A stretch of DNA of 64,000 nt from the NCBI RefSeq assembly GCF_900115265.1, contig NZ_FOVU01000004.1:62001-126000 (forward strand), written 5' to 3'. Source of the DNA: Bradyrhizobium sp. Ghvi (lineage in GTDB: Bacteria > Pseudomonadota > Alphaproteobacteria > Rhizobiales > Xanthobacteraceae). Below the pieces are notes generated by a model. It saw only the letters and a list, made by a program, of their open reading frames with translations. It ran no database searches and was not told where the DNA came from. Positions 23,041-31,945 of the stretch are shown here, one piece after another (position 1 is the stretch's first letter; each line of letters opens with the position of its first letter). Both the position numbers and the translations under genes were made by a program.

Positions 23041-24975
23041 CTATCCTGCTTGAGTGGCCCGCGGACGAGGCGCGATCCCCAGCGCCTTGATCCGCGAGGC
23101 CAGCGTGGTCGGCTTGATGTCGAGCATTTCGGCCGCACCACCGGGGCCGAACACTTTTCCCGCACAGGCCTCGAGCGCGGCCAGGATGTTGGCGCGCTCG
23201 TGGTCGCGCATTTCGGACGACGTCATCACTGCCGGGCGCGTGTCGATCTTCTGACGCGCGATGCCGGTTGGAACTTGTGCGCTTGATGGATCGGGCAGGT
23301 CGATGCGCAGGCGGCCGTTCTGCGACAGGATCGCCGCGCGCTCGATCACGTTCTGCAGTTCGCGGACATTGCCGGGCCAGTCGTAGCGGGCGAGCCGCCG
23401 CGCATCGCCCTCGGAGAGGCGCAAATTGGACTTCAGTGCCTTGCCCTCGCGTGTCAGGAAATGCTGGGCCAGCAGCGGAATGTCCTCGCGCCGTTCGCGC
23501 AAAGGAACGGTCTCGATCGGAAACACGTTGAGGCGGAAATAGAGGTCCTCGCGGAAACGGCCGCGCTGGACCTCCTGCTTGAGATCGCGATTGGTCGCGG
23601 CGATGACGCGGACGTCGACGGTCCGCGTGCGCTCCTGCCCGACGCGCTCGAAATTGCCCTCCTGCAACACACGCAGGAGCTTGCCCTGCAATTCGAGCGG
23701 GATCTCGCCGACTTCGTCCAGGAACAGCGTGCCGCCATCGGCGAGCTCGAAACGGCCGATGCGGTCGCGCGTCGCGCCGGTGAAGGCGCCACGGACATGA
23801 CCGAAGAATTCGCTCTCGAACAATTCGCGCGGGATCGCCGCGCAATTGACGCGGATCAGCGGCCGGTCGCTGCGGGTGGAATCATCGTGGATGGCGCGCG
23901 CGATCAGCTCCTTTCCGGTGCCGGATTCGCCCGTGATCATCACCGCCGCGGTGGTCGGCGCCACCAGCTTGACCTGGCGCAGCGTCTTCTGGATCGCCTC
24001 GCTTTGACCGATGATGCCGCGCGGGTTGGTCTCGATGCGGATCTCCTCCTGGAGATAGGCGTTCTCCAGCTCGAGCCGCTCGCGCAGGCGGTCCACTTCA
24101 GCGAGGGCTGCGTGCAGCTTCTCGTCGGCCTCGCGCCGCTGGCTGACGTCGCGAAACACCACGACGGCGCCGACAACGACGCCGCGGTCGCGAATGGGTG
24201 TGGAGGTGTATTCGACCCAGGCCGGCGAGCCGTCCTTGCGCCAAAACACCTCGCCGTCGACCTGATGCACGGCGCCGTCGCGGAACGCTGCATAGATCGG
24301 GCAATCGTGGTCGGGATAGTGTCTGCCGTCGTGATGGGTGTGGTGCACGATCGGGTGGATTTCCTTGCCGACCAATTCTTCCGCGGTCCAGCCCAGCATG
24401 CGTTCCGCGGCGGGGTTCACGAACGTGGTCTTGCCTTCGGCGTTGACACCATAGATGCCTTCGCCGGCGGCGCGCAGGATCAGCTGGTTTTCGCGCTCGA
24501 TGTCCTGGAACACGCGCTCGACGCGCTGCCAGGTCGAGATGCCGCTGCGCATATGGTCCTCGGCGGCGGCATCGACATTGCGACGGCGGCGCGCCTCGAG
24601 ATCGGTCAGGGTGAGTTGCACAAGCGTGCGGCCGTCATGAGGCAGCACACAGCCGGCATATTCCAGCCTGAGCGTTTGGCCGGTGGCGTGGCGGGGGGTG
24701 AGCGCCGTGCTCCAGTAGGCGCCCTTGTGCAGCACGGCCTGGGTGAAGACGGTGAGAGCCGGGAGCTCTCCGGCGTGCAGCGTGCTCGCCCTGGTCTGCC
24801 GCAACAGGGCGCGGTCATAGCCGAGCAGGGCGCAGGCGGCCGGATTGGCGTCGACGATCTGGTCGGCATAGGGATCGACCAGCAACGTTGCCTCGATCGA
24901 GGATTCGAACGCCGCGATGCGCGGATCGATCGCGGGAGCCACGTCATCGTGGGCAGGCATTGGCGTCGTTGCCAT
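23041..24975 (-). CDS. PAS-containing sigma-54-dependent activator
   Basis: A 644-residue enhancer-binding protein. Residues about 18-140 and 155-280 are PAS sensor domains; the second includes [19 protein letters not shown] and a histidine-rich loop [16 protein letters not shown]. The AAA+ domain (about 310-550) has Walker [10 protein letters not shown], the sigma-54 contact loop GAFTGA and Walker [15 protein letters not shown] Fis-type helix-turn-helix ends the protein ([37 protein letters not shown]). There is no receiver domain, so the signal is sensed directly. ATG 24975 is chosen; the frame upstream to 25221 overlaps the divergent control region. It lies between two operons with sigma-54 promoters. 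Confidence 0.92.
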   Translation of the reverse strand: MATTPMPAHDDVAPAIDPRIAAFESSIEATLLVDPYADQIVDANPAACALLGYDRALLRQTRASTLHAGELPALTVFTQAVLHKGAYWSTALTPRHATGQTLRLEYAGCVLPHDGRTLVQLTLTDLEARRRRNVDAAAEDHMRSGISTWQRVERVFQDIERENQLILRAAGEGIYGVNAEGKTTFVNPAAERMLGWTAEELVGKEIHPIVHHTHHDGRHYPDHDCPIYAAFRDGAVHQVDGEVFWRKDGSPAWVEYTSTPIRDRGVVVGAVVVFRDVSQRREADEKLHAALAEVDRLRERLELENAYLQEEIRIETNPRGIIGQSEAIQKTLRQVKLVAPTTAAVMITGESGTGKELIARAIHDDSTRSDRPLIRVNCAAIPRELFESEFFGHVRGAFTGATRDRIGRFELADGGTLFLDEVGEIPLELQGKLLRVLQEGNFERVGQERTRTVDVRVIAATNRDLKQEVQRGRFREDLYFRLNVFPIETVPLRERREDIPLLAQHFLTREGKALKSNLRLSEGDARRLARYDWPGNVRELQNVIERAAILSQNGRLRIDLPDPSSAQVPTGIARQKIDTRPAVMTSSEMRDHERANILAALEACAGKVFGPGGAAEMLDIKPTTLASRIKALGIAPRPRATQAG

Positions 24976-24976
24976 T

Positions 24977-25026
24977 GCGAGATCTCGTAATTGAACTACG
25001 AAATCTCGTTTATCACGACTTCTCGT
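24977..25026. promoter_or_regulatory. Three-copy palindromic repeat, candidate enhancer (UAS)
   Basis: Three imperfect palindromes of the form ACGAnnTCTCGT lie at 24977-24988 (GCGAGATCTCGT), 24998-25009 (ACGAAATCTCGT) and 25015-25026 (ACGACTTCTCGT), spaced 21 and 17 bases. They are directly upstream of the activator's own start and about 60-110 bases ahead of the sigma-54 promoter at 25086, the normal distance for an enhancer. They would suit autoregulation and activation of the cyanate operon. Confidence 0.7.
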
Positions 25027-25085
25027 AGTGGCCAAGTGCGACCGAAAACCCTGCATCATCAAGGCACTGGCCGGTCGAGCATCTA

Positions 25086-25101
25086 TGGCATGCTCCTTGC
25101 G
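25086..25101 (+). promoter_or_regulatory. Sigma-54 promoter of the cyanate operon
   Basis: TGGCATGCTCCTTGCG matches the -24 (TGGCAC) and -12 (TTGC) boxes, with the invariant GG and GC ten bases apart. It is 33 bases before the first gene of the operon and downstream of the three enhancer-like repeats. Confidence 0.85.
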
Positions 25102-25134
25102 TAATTGCTCCTGCAACGACGCGCAGGAGGTTCG

Positions 25135-26514
25135 ATGTCCACGTTCGACAATCCGTTTGATCCCGATCGCAACCTTCGCGTCGGCTGCGTCTGTGGCCAG
25201 CACCGATCCGCGGCGGAGCACGCGCAGGCGGCGGCGCTACGCTGCGAGCCTGTCGAGAGCGAGGAGAAGCGTTACGAGGGAGTGGTTGCCTCCGCGGTCA
25301 TGCGCGCGGTGTTTCCGCAGGATGGCGCGCGGCGCGCCTTCCTGAAATCGGTCGGCGCATCGACCGCGCTTGCCGCGCTCTCGCAATTCTTCCCGCTCAA
25401 GACCGCGACCGAAGTGTTCGCCGATACCGGCACGCCGGAGAAGAAGGACCTCAAGGTCGGCTTCATCCCGATCACCTGCGCGACGCCGATCATCATGGCG
25501 GCGCCACTGGGCTTCTATGCCAAGCACGGCCTCAATGTCGACGTGGTCAAGACCGCCGGCTGGGCCGTGATCCGCGACAAGACCATCAACAAGGAATACG
25601 ACGCTGCGCACATGCTGGCGCCGATGCCGATCGCGATCTCGCTTGGCCTCGGGGCCAACGCCATTCCGTTCGCCGTGCCCGCGATCGAGAACATCAACGG
25701 GCAGGGCATCGTGCTCGCGACCAAGCACAAGGACAAGCGCGATCCCAAGGACTGGAAGGGATTGAAGTTCGCGATCCCCTTCGACTATTCCATGCACAAT
25801 TACCTGCTGCGGTATTATCTCGCGGAAGCCGGGCTCGATCCTGATACCGACGTGCAGCTGCGTTCCGTGCCGCCGCCGGAAATGGTCGCCAACCTCCGCG
25901 CCGACAATATCGACGGCTTCCTCGCGCCCGACAACATCTGCCAGCGCGCGATCTATGATGGCGTCGGCTTCATGCATCTCTTGTCGAAGGAGATCTGGGA
26001 CGGTCATCCCTGCTGCAGCTTTGCCGCCAGTCGCGAGTTCATCACCACGGCGCCGAACAGCTTTGCCGCGCTGACGCGCGCCATCGTCGATGCCACCAAC
26101 TATGCCTCGAAGGCCGAGAACCGCAAGCAGATCGCGGAAGCCATCGCGCCCGCCAATTACATCAACGCGCCGGTCACAGTGCTCGAGCAGGTGCTGACCG
26201 GCACTTATGCAGACGGTCTCGGCGGCGTGAAGACCGACGCCAAGCGCGTCGATTTCGATCCGTTCCCTTGGCAGTCCTTTGCAGTCTGGATGCTGACGCA
26301 GATGAAGCGGTGGGGCCAGATCAAGGGCGATGTCGACTACAAGGCGATCGCCGAGCAGGTGTATCTGGCGACCGACACCAGGAAGCTGATGACCGAGATG
26401 GGCTTGGTGCCGCCGGAGAGCAGCTACAAGTCGTTCGCGGTGATGGGCAGGACCTTCGATCCGGCCAAGCCGGAGGATTATCTGGCGAGCTTCAAGATCA
26501 GGAAGGCGTCGTGA
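25135..26514 (+). CDS. cynA: Cyanate/nitrate-type ABC transporter substrate-binding protein (CynA/NrtA/CmpA family)
   Basis: A 459-residue periplasmic binding protein. Family features include [49 protein letters not shown] and a distal [11 protein letters not shown]. The N-terminus is unusual: about 65 residues with the motif [12 protein letters not shown] come first, followed by a twin-arginine export signal [13 protein letters not shown], so the cysteine-rich part would be cut off or held at the membrane. AGGAGG lies four bases before ATG 25135. The operon ends in cyanase, so cyanate is the likely ligand (inference from context; nitrate or bicarbonate binders look similar). Confidence 0.82.
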   Translation: MSTFDNPFDPDRNLRVGCVCGQHRSAAEHAQAAALRCEPVESEEKRYEGVVASAVMRAVFPQDGARRAFLKSVGASTALAALSQFFPLKTATEVFADTGTPEKKDLKVGFIPITCATPIIMAAPLGFYAKHGLNVDVVKTAGWAVIRDKTINKEYDAAHMLAPMPIAISLGLGANAIPFAVPAIENINGQGIVLATKHKDKRDPKDWKGLKFAIPFDYSMHNYLLRYYLAEAGLDPDTDVQLRSVPPPEMVANLRADNIDGFLAPDNICQRAIYDGVGFMHLLSKEIWDGHPCCSFAASREFITTAPNSFAALTRAIVDATNYASKAENRKQIAEAIAPANYINAPVTVLEQVLTGTYADGLGGVKTDAKRVDFDPFPWQSFAVWMLTQMKRWGQIKGDVDYKAIAEQVYLATDTRKLMTEMGLVPPESSYKSFAVMGRTFDPAKPEDYLASFKIRKAS

Positions 26515-26528
26515 TGATTGACGCTCTC

Positions 26529-26645
26529 GTGTCCCCAAGCCGATGCAGCGCGAAGTGCTGCTTCGCTGAGCCGGGACCCAGTTGGGCCGCCTGGGTCCCG
26601 GTTCTGCGTCGCAGCGCCGGCGGCGCTGCGCCACGCCCGGGACAC
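26529..26645. repeat. Nested-palindrome element between cynA and cynB
   Basis: Outer ends GTGTCCC and GGGACAC are inverted, and inside are CCGGGACCCA / TGGGTCCCGG and GCAGCGCC / GGCGCTGC pairs. The element fills the 150-base gap within the operon and could form stable RNA hairpins that protect the cynA part of the message or reduce downstream expression. It looks like a dispersed Bradyrhizobium-type repeat, but it has no second copy in this window. Confidence 0.65.
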
Positions 26646-26664
26646 GATACCTGGAGGACCTGAC

Positions 26665-27504
26665 ATGACATCCTCTCTCCGCGTCCGCGCCGGTCTCGTC
26701 TCCGTCGCGCTGCTCATCGCGTTCCTCGGCATCTGGCATCTCGCCACGCGCTCGACCGCGCCGGTGGCGACCATGAGCCCGGAATACGCCAAGCTGATGG
26801 GCCTCACCGCCACGCAGGGCAAGTCGGCGATGCCGGGGCCGCTCGATGTCGGGGCAAAGCTCTGGGAGCATTTGAAGCGGCCGTTCTATGACAACGGGCC
26901 GAACGACAAGGGCCTCGGCATCCAGCTTGCCTATTCCATCGCGCGCGTCGGCACGGGCTATCTGCTCGCGGTGCTGGTTGCCATCCCGCTCGGATTTCTG
27001 ATCGGCATGTCGCCGCTGCTCAGCAAGGCGCTCGATCCCTTCATCCAGGTCTTGAAGCCGATCTCGCCGCTGGCCTGGATGCCGCTCGCCCTCTACACCA
27101 TCAAGGATTCCTCGATCTCGGCGATCTTCGTCATCTTCATCTGCTCGATCTGGCCGATGCTGCTCAACACCGTCTTTGGTGTGGCCAGCGTGCGCAAGGA
27201 ATGGATCAACGTGGCGCGAACCCTGGAGGTCGGCACCGTCAGGCGCGCCTTCACGGTGATCCTCCCCGCAGCGGCGCCGACGATCTTGACCGGCATGCGG
27301 ATCTCGATCGGCATCGCATGGCTCGTGATCGTCGCCGCCGAGATGCTCGTTGGCGGCACCGGCATCGGCTATTTCGTCTGGAACGAGTGGAACAATCTTT
27401 CGATCACCAACGTGATCATCGCGATCCTGCTGATCGGCATCGTCGGCATGCTGCTCGACCAGATCCTGGCGCGCTTCACGCGCCTGGTCACGTTTCCGGA
27501 GTAG
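26665..27504 (+). CDS. cynB: ABC transporter permease, NrtB/CynB type
   Basis: A 279-residue inner-membrane permease with about six hydrophobic helices and the cytoplasmic coupling (EAA-like) loop around NVARTLEVGTVRRAFTVILPAAAP, followed by ILTGMRISIGIAWLVIVAAEM, characteristic of nitrate/sulfonate/taurine/cyanate permeases. GGAGG lies eight bases before ATG 26665. It pairs with the ATPase six bases downstream and the binding protein upstream to make one importer. Confidence 0.88.
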   Translation: MTSSLRVRAGLVSVALLIAFLGIWHLATRSTAPVATMSPEYAKLMGLTATQGKSAMPGPLDVGAKLWEHLKRPFYDNGPNDKGLGIQLAYSIARVGTGYLLAVLVAIPLGFLIGMSPLLSKALDPFIQVLKPISPLAWMPLALYTIKDSSISAIFVIFICSIWPMLLNTVFGVASVRKEWINVARTLEVGTVRRAFTVILPAAAPTILTGMRISIGIAWLVIVAAEMLVGGTGIGYFVWNEWNNLSITNVIIAILLIGIVGMLLDQILARFTRLVTFPE

Positions 27505-27510
27505 GGCGCG

Positions 27511-28428
27511 ATGAGCGGCAAGTTCGTCTCGATCGAAGGCATCGCGAAACGCTATTCGAGCGCGGGCGGTACGACGACAATCTTCGAGAATCTCTGGCTG
27601 TCGATGGCACGCGGCGAGTTCGCTTGCGTGATCGGCCATTCCGGCTGCGGCAAGACCACGGTGCTCAACATTCTCGCCGGCCTCGATGAGCCGAGCGAAG
27701 GCGCCGTCATCGTCGATGGCCAGGCGATCTCGGGGACCAGCCTCGACCGCGCCGTGATCTTCCAGAGCCACGCGCTGCTGCCTTGGCGCACCGTGCTCGG
27801 CAATGTGAGTTACGCGGTAAGCTCGAAATGGCGGAGCTGGGATCGGGCCAAGGTGAGGGCGCATGCGCAGAGCTTCATCGATCTCGTCGGTTTGACCGGA
27901 TCGGAGCACAAGCGACCGTCAGAGCTGTCCGGCGGCATGAAGCAGCGGGTCGGCATCGCGCGGGCACTGTCGATTACGCCGAAGATGATGCTGATGGATG
28001 AGCCGTTCTCTGCATTGGATGCGCTGACGCGCGGCACGCTCCAGGATGAGGTGCGGCGGATTTGTCTGGAGACCGGGCAGACCGCGTTCATGATCACCCA
28101 CGACGTCGACGAGGCGATTTATCTCGCCGACAAGATCTTCCCGATGACCAACGGTCCCGGCGCCGTGCTCGCCGAGATCGTCGAAAATCCACTACCGAGG
28201 GATCGCGGCCGCACCGATCTGCACCGTCATCCGCTGTACTATGCGCTGCGCAACCACATCGTCGATTTTCTGGTGACGCGCAGCAAGACCTTTGCCGCCG
28301 GGACGCCGGATCACGATCCCCGCAACGTGCCGATTGTTCACATCGGCAAGCCTGGCCTTGCGATCGCATCAGATGCGAAGCCGGAAGCGCCCAGAGAGAC
28401 GTCATGCCCCGGACAAGCCCGGGCATGA
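27511..28428 (+). CDS. cynD: ABC transporter ATPase, NrtD/CynD type
   Basis: A 305-residue nucleotide-binding subunit. Walker A GHSGCGKTT, Q-loop FQSHALLPW, signature LSGGMKQRVGIARAL, Walker B MMLMDEPFSALD and the switch histidine in FMITHDVDEA are all present. The last ten or so codons are encoded by a palindromic repeat (28401-28429) that also supplies the stop codon, so the natural C-terminus has probably been replaced or extended. It powers import through the neighbouring permease. Confidence 0.9.
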   Translation: MSGKFVSIEGIAKRYSSAGGTTTIFENLWLSMARGEFACVIGHSGCGKTTVLNILAGLDEPSEGAVIVDGQAISGTSLDRAVIFQSHALLPWRTVLGNVSYAVSSKWRSWDRAKVRAHAQSFIDLVGLTGSEHKRPSELSGGMKQRVGIARALSITPKMMLMDEPFSALDALTRGTLQDEVRRICLETGQTAFMITHDVDEAIYLADKIFPMTNGPGAVLAEIVENPLPRDRGRTDLHRHPLYYALRNHIVDFLVTRSKTFAAGTPDHDPRNVPIVHIGKPGLAIASDAKPEAPRETSCPGQARA

Positions 28429-28429
28429 C
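28401..28429. repeat. Palindromic repeat overlapping the 3' end of the ATPase gene
   Basis: GTCATGCCC and GGGCATGAC form a 9-base inverted repeat around CGGACAAGCCC-type centre sequence. It contributes the last codons and the TGA of the ATPase and ends 20 bases before the cynS start. Elements of this sequence are common between Bradyrhizobium genes. Confidence 0.7.
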
Positions 28430-28448
28430 GACAACCAAGGAGACCAAC

Positions 28449-28934
28449 ATGAAACGCGAAGACCTCACGGAGAAGCTGCTCGACATCAAGCGCGAGAAGG
28501 GCTGGAGCTGGAAATACATCTGCGAGAAGATCGGCGGCTATTCCGAGGTGCTGATCACAGGCGCGATCCTCGGCCAGATGAAATTGACCAAGCCGCAGGC
28601 GGCGAATGCCGGCGAGCTGTTCGGCCTGTCGAAGTCGGAAGTCGCGATGCTGAACGAGACGCCGATGCGCGGCATGCCGATGCCGCCGACCGATCCCCTG
28701 ATCTATCGCTTCTACGAGCTGGTCATGGTCAACGGGCCGGCGTGGAAGGCGTTGATCGAGGAGGAATATGGCGACGGCATCATGTCGGCGATCGACTTCG
28801 ACATGGTCATGGAACGCCTGCCGAACCCGAAAGGCGACCGCGTCAAGATCACCATGTCGGGCAAATTCCTCCCGTACAAATATTACGGCGCCAGCGGCAA
28901 CGTGCCGGAGTACGGGTTTAAGGAGAGCGAATAG
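28449..28934 (+). CDS. cynS: Cyanate hydratase (cyanase)
   Basis: Cyanase converts cyanate and bicarbonate to ammonia and CO2 via carbamate, freeing nitrogen and detoxifying cyanate. The protein has 161 residues, close to the usual 156. The catalytic residues are Arg87, Glu90 and Ser113 (IYRFYE and GIMSAIDFDM), with the same 3- and 23-residue spacing as Arg96, Glu99 and Ser122 of the E. coli enzyme. The C-terminal GKFLPYKYYGASG is also conserved. AAGGAG precedes ATG 28449. An in-frame ATG at 28425 lies inside the repeat and is less likely. No carbonic anhydrase (cynT) is adjacent. Confidence 0.96.
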   Translation: MKREDLTEKLLDIKREKGWSWKYICEKIGGYSEVLITGAILGQMKLTKPQAANAGELFGLSKSEVAMLNETPMRGMPMPPTDPLIYRFYELVMVNGPAWKALIEEEYGDGIMSAIDFDMVMERLPNPKGDRVKITMSGKFLPYKYYGASGNVPEYGFKESE

Positions 28935-28988
28935 CGAATTGCGAGTAGCGAATGGAATCTCTTTTCCATTCGCTATTCGCTACTCTCC
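28929..28988. repeat. Hairpin repeat between convergent cynS and purB
   Basis: AGCGAATGGAA (28947-28957) and TTCCATTCGCT (28964-28974) pair perfectly, and the flanks repeat GCGAAT and its complement several times (AATAGCGAATTGCGAGTAGCG, CTATTCGCTACTC). It touches the cynS stop and ends before the purB stop, so it may terminate both transcripts. Confidence 0.65.
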
Positions 28989-28995
28989 ATTCGTC

Positions 28996-30426
28996 TTAGA
29001 GGATCGCGCCCGGCGTGTACTTGGCCGCCTCGGGCTTCGCCTTCGCCAGCGCTTCGACCTGTTCGGCGAAGTAATCGACTTGGGCGCCGGCATCGCCGGA
29101 ATTGGCACGGCCGTGCTCGAGCACTTGGCTCAGCTCGGCTTCGCTCAGGCCAAGGCGCTGATCGGCGGCGAGACGCTTCAAGAGGTCGTTCTGCACGATC
29201 TTGCCGGTGCGCAGGTCGCGGATCGCCGCGACCGCGTGCTCCTTGATCGCCTCATGCGCGCCTTCACGGCCTGCGCCTTTCTTCACGGCTTCCATCATCA
29301 CCGTGGTGGTCAGCAGGAACGGCAGATAACGGTTGAGCTCTGTGGCGACGACGGCGTCGAATATTTCCATCTGGTCGAGCACGGAGAGCAGGGTCTCGAG
29401 CAGGCCGTCCATAGCGAGGAAGGCATCGGGCAGCATGACGCGGCGGACGACCGAGCAGGAGACGTCGCCCTCGTTCCACTGATCGCCGGCAAGGCCTGCG
29501 GCCATGGCGAGATAGCCCTTCAACACGACATGCAAGCCGTTGATGCGCTCGCAGGAGCGGCTGTTCATCTTGTGCGGCATCGCGGACGAGCCGACCTGGC
29601 CCTTGGCAAAGCCTTCGCTGGCGAGCTCATGGCCGGCCATCAGGCGCAGCGTCTTGGCGAAATTGCCGGGACCGCTGGCAAGCTCGGTGAGCACGCTGAC
29701 GGCGCGGAAGTCGAGACTGCGCGGATAGACCTGCCCGACCGCATCGAAGCTCCTGGGCAGGCCGAGGTGCTTGAGAATCTGCTTTTCGAGCGCGCGCGCC
29801 TTGCCGGCATCGCCGTTGAACAGGGTGATCTGGTCGAGCCGCGTGCCGACCGCGCCCTTCAGGCCCCGCGCGGGATAGGTGTCGAGCACGCCCACGAGGC
29901 TCTGATGCGACACCAGCATCTCCTCGCCGAACATGGCGATGCGCTTGCCGAGCGTCGTCACCTGCGCGGCGACATTGTGCGTACGCGCGGTGAACGGCAC
30001 GTCGCGGAGTTGCTTGGCGTGCTTCGCAAAGCGAATCAGGGCGGCGATGCTCTTGGTCTCGATCAGCTGCAGCCCGCGATAGACCTGGAGCTGCTCCACG
30101 TTCTCGGTGAGGTCGCGGCTGGTCATGCCCTTATGCAGGTGCTCATGACCGGCCAGATCGCAGAACTCCTCGATCCTGGCCTTGACGTCGTGGCGGGTGA
30201 TGCGCTCGCGCCGCATGATGGAGTCGAGATCGACCTGGTCCTTCACGCGCTCGTAAGCTTCGATCACGCCATCGGGCACCGGGATACCGAGGTCGCGCTG
30301 GCCTTTCAGTACGGCGATCCAGTAGTCGCGTTCAAGGCGAACCTTGCCTTCGCCGCTCCAGATGGCGCGCATGGCAGGCGAGGCATAGCGTTGGGCGAGG
30401 ACGTTGGAAATATGATCCTGAGACAT
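28996..30426 (-). CDS. purB: Adenylosuccinate lyase
   Basis: PurB cleaves SAICAR in the IMP pathway and adenylosuccinate in AMP synthesis. The protein has 476 residues. The superfamily signature SSAMPHKMNSRSCE is present near residue 270, with the catalytic-loop histidine region HEHLHKGMTSRDLTENVEQ and ARTHNVAAQ. ATG 30426 (MSQDHISN) matches the conserved start; an ATG nine bases upstream is also possible. It is divergent from the purC group and convergent with cynS. Confidence 0.96.
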   Translation of the reverse strand: MSQDHISNVLAQRYASPAMRAIWSGEGKVRLERDYWIAVLKGQRDLGIPVPDGVIEAYERVKDQVDLDSIMRRERITRHDVKARIEEFCDLAGHEHLHKGMTSRDLTENVEQLQVYRGLQLIETKSIAALIRFAKHAKQLRDVPFTARTHNVAAQVTTLGKRIAMFGEEMLVSHQSLVGVLDTYPARGLKGAVGTRLDQITLFNGDAGKARALEKQILKHLGLPRSFDAVGQVYPRSLDFRAVSVLTELASGPGNFAKTLRLMAGHELASEGFAKGQVGSSAMPHKMNSRSCERINGLHVVLKGYLAMAAGLAGDQWNEGDVSCSVVRRVMLPDAFLAMDGLLETLLSVLDQMEIFDAVVATELNRYLPFLLTTTVMMEAVKKGAGREGAHEAIKEHAVAAIRDLRTGKIVQNDLLKRLAADQRLGLSEAELSQVLEHGRANSGDAGAQVDYFAEQVEALAKAKPEAAKYTPGAIL

Positions 30427-30520
30427 GCCGCCCATTTGGCACCGCTGGGGGCCGGCTGCAAGCCCGAGAGGGCGGCCGGCGGATGGGCCTTCCATGGCCA
30501 TCCGCCGCACGCTGTTAAGC

Positions 30521-30844
30521 TTACTTCCCGGCCTTCACCTCGGCGGCTGCGACCGCGACCAGCTCGCTCATCTTGGCCCGAATCGCCTGTTCGGTGATGG
30601 CGACGTTTTTGGCGGCGAAATCGGCCATGACCTTGCGCAGGACGTCGCCGTCGCCGGCTTCCTCGAAATCGGCCGCGACCACCTCCTTGGCATAGGCGGA
30701 GGCGGCTTCGCCCGAGATTCCGAGCTTTTCGGCTGCCCAGAGCCCCAGCAGCCGGTTGCGGCGGGCTTCCGCCCTGAATTTCTGCTCCTCGTCCAGGGCA
30801 AACTTCTTCTCAAAGCCTTCTTCGCGCTTGTCGAATTCGCTCAT
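30521..30844 (-). CDS. DUF1476 protein, likely F1-ATPase inhibitor zeta subunit
   Basis: A 107-residue soluble protein. The N-terminal run FDKREEGFEKKFALDEEQ followed by FRAEARRNRLLGLWAAEKLG is the signature of DUF1476, the family that contains the zeta subunit shown to inhibit the F1 ATPase of Paracoccus. The charged N-terminal segment is the inhibitory part in that protein. It may share a transcript with purB, 94 bases downstream, although no functional link is known. In Bradyrhizobium the inhibitory role is inferred by family only. Confidence 0.85.
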   Translation of the reverse strand: MSEFDKREEGFEKKFALDEEQKFRAEARRNRLLGLWAAEKLGISGEAASAYAKEVVAADFEEAGDGDVLRKVMADFAAKNVAITEQAIRAKMSELVAVAAAEVKAGK

Positions 30845-31164
30845 GCGTCTTCCGATTCCTTCGGCTGTGGCCCTCGTTGCGGGGGCCCCTCCGGATGCCT
30901 AGATAGAGAGCAGGAATCGGCGAAACAACGAGCCGTAAAGCCGCAGGCAAGGCGGTATAAGTCAGCGTCGGATAGGCCGGATCGATTGTGCTCGGACAGC
31001 CAATCGGATAGGTTGCCTAAAGGCTTGGTTCCCGTTCTGTTTCCTGGCGTTTTCCTGGATTCAGATCGGTTCCAGGCTGTTCACGGCAGCTCCGCTGTGG
31101 GTCGTAATCCTAGTAACCGGAGCACACCAAATACATGGATTTCAACAAAACACGGTACATCCCA
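30845..31164. other. Intergenic region between DUF1476 and purC, no gene seen
   Basis: About 320 bases between divergent genes. I see no conserved coding frame or RNA. Two direct copies of TCGGATAGG stand at 30968-30976 and 31004-31012, 36 bases apart, and TTTCCTGG occurs twice near 31038-31057. It must hold the promoters of purC and of the DUF1476-purB unit. A short in-frame ATG at 31135 could extend PurC by ten residues. Confidence 0.5.
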
Positions 31165-31932
31165 ATGAGCCGTCGGCGTCGCATTTACGAAGGCAAGGCA
31201 AAGGTTCTGTATGAAGGTCCCGAGCCCGGTACCCTGATCCAGCACTTCAAGGACGACGCCACCGCGTTCAATGCGAAAAAGCATCAGGTGATCGAGGGCA
31301 AGGGTGTCCTCAACAACCGGATCTCGGAGTACCTGTTTCAGCATCTCAACGACATCGGGGTGCCGACCCATTTCATCCGCCGTCTCAACATGCGCGAGCA
31401 GTTGATTCGCGAGGTCGAGATCGTGCCGCTGGAGGTGGTGGTGCGGAACGTCGCAGCCGGCTCGCTGTCGCAGCGCCTCGGCATCGAGGAGGGCACTCAG
31501 CTGCCGCGCTCGATCATCGAATTCTACTACAAGAACGACCAGCTCAACGACCCCATGGTGTCGGAAGAGCACATCACCGCGTTCGGCTGGGCTACCCCCC
31601 AGGAGATCGACGACATCATGGCGCTCGCCATCCGCGTCAACGATTTCCTCACCGGCCTCTTTCTCGGCATCGGCATCCGCCTCGTCGACTTCAAGATGGA
31701 GTGCGGCCGGTTGTTCGAGAACGAGATGATGCGCATCATCGTCGCCGACGAGATCTCGCCGGACAGCTGCCGTCTGTGGGACATCAAGTCGAACGAGAAA
31801 CTCGACAAGGATCGTTTCCGTCGTGACCTCGGCGGCCTGCTCGAGGCCTATACCGAAGTCGCAAAGCGCCTCGGCATCCTCATGGAGAACGAGCGTCCGC
31901 AGGGCACGGGTCCCGTGCTGGTAAAGAGCTGA
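31165..31932 (+). CDS. purC: Phosphoribosylaminoimidazole-succinocarboxamide synthase
   Basis: PurC joins aspartate to CAIR using ATP to give SAICAR. The 255-residue protein has [15 protein letters not shown] at the N-terminus, [32 protein letters not shown] and the signature [10 protein letters not shown] near residue 175. Start ATG 31165 ([13 protein letters not shown]) matches known family starts. The upstream ATG at 31135 would add [10 protein letters not shown], and neither site has a clear Shine-Dalgarno sequence. It is followed by purS 13 bases later. Confidence 0.95.
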   Translation: MSRRRRIYEGKAKVLYEGPEPGTLIQHFKDDATAFNAKKHQVIEGKGVLNNRISEYLFQHLNDIGVPTHFIRRLNMREQLIREVEIVPLEVVVRNVAAGSLSQRLGIEEGTQLPRSIIEFYYKNDQLNDPMVSEEHITAFGWATPQEIDDIMALAIRVNDFLTGLFLGIGIRLVDFKMECGRLFENEMMRIIVADEISPDSCRLWDIKSNEKLDKDRFRRDLGGLLEAYTEVAKRLGILMENERPQGTGPVLVKS

Positions 31933-31945
31933 AGAGGAAGATGAC

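Noticed and set aside
25237..27909. An 890-codon open frame on the minus strand opposite the cyanate operon
   Set aside because: It runs through two complete plus-strand genes and their spacer, has no domain pattern, and is a typical antisense frame of high-GC genes.
28768..30597. A long plus-strand frame opposite purB
   Set aside because: It has no recognisable domain and is wholly covered by purB, which is unambiguous.
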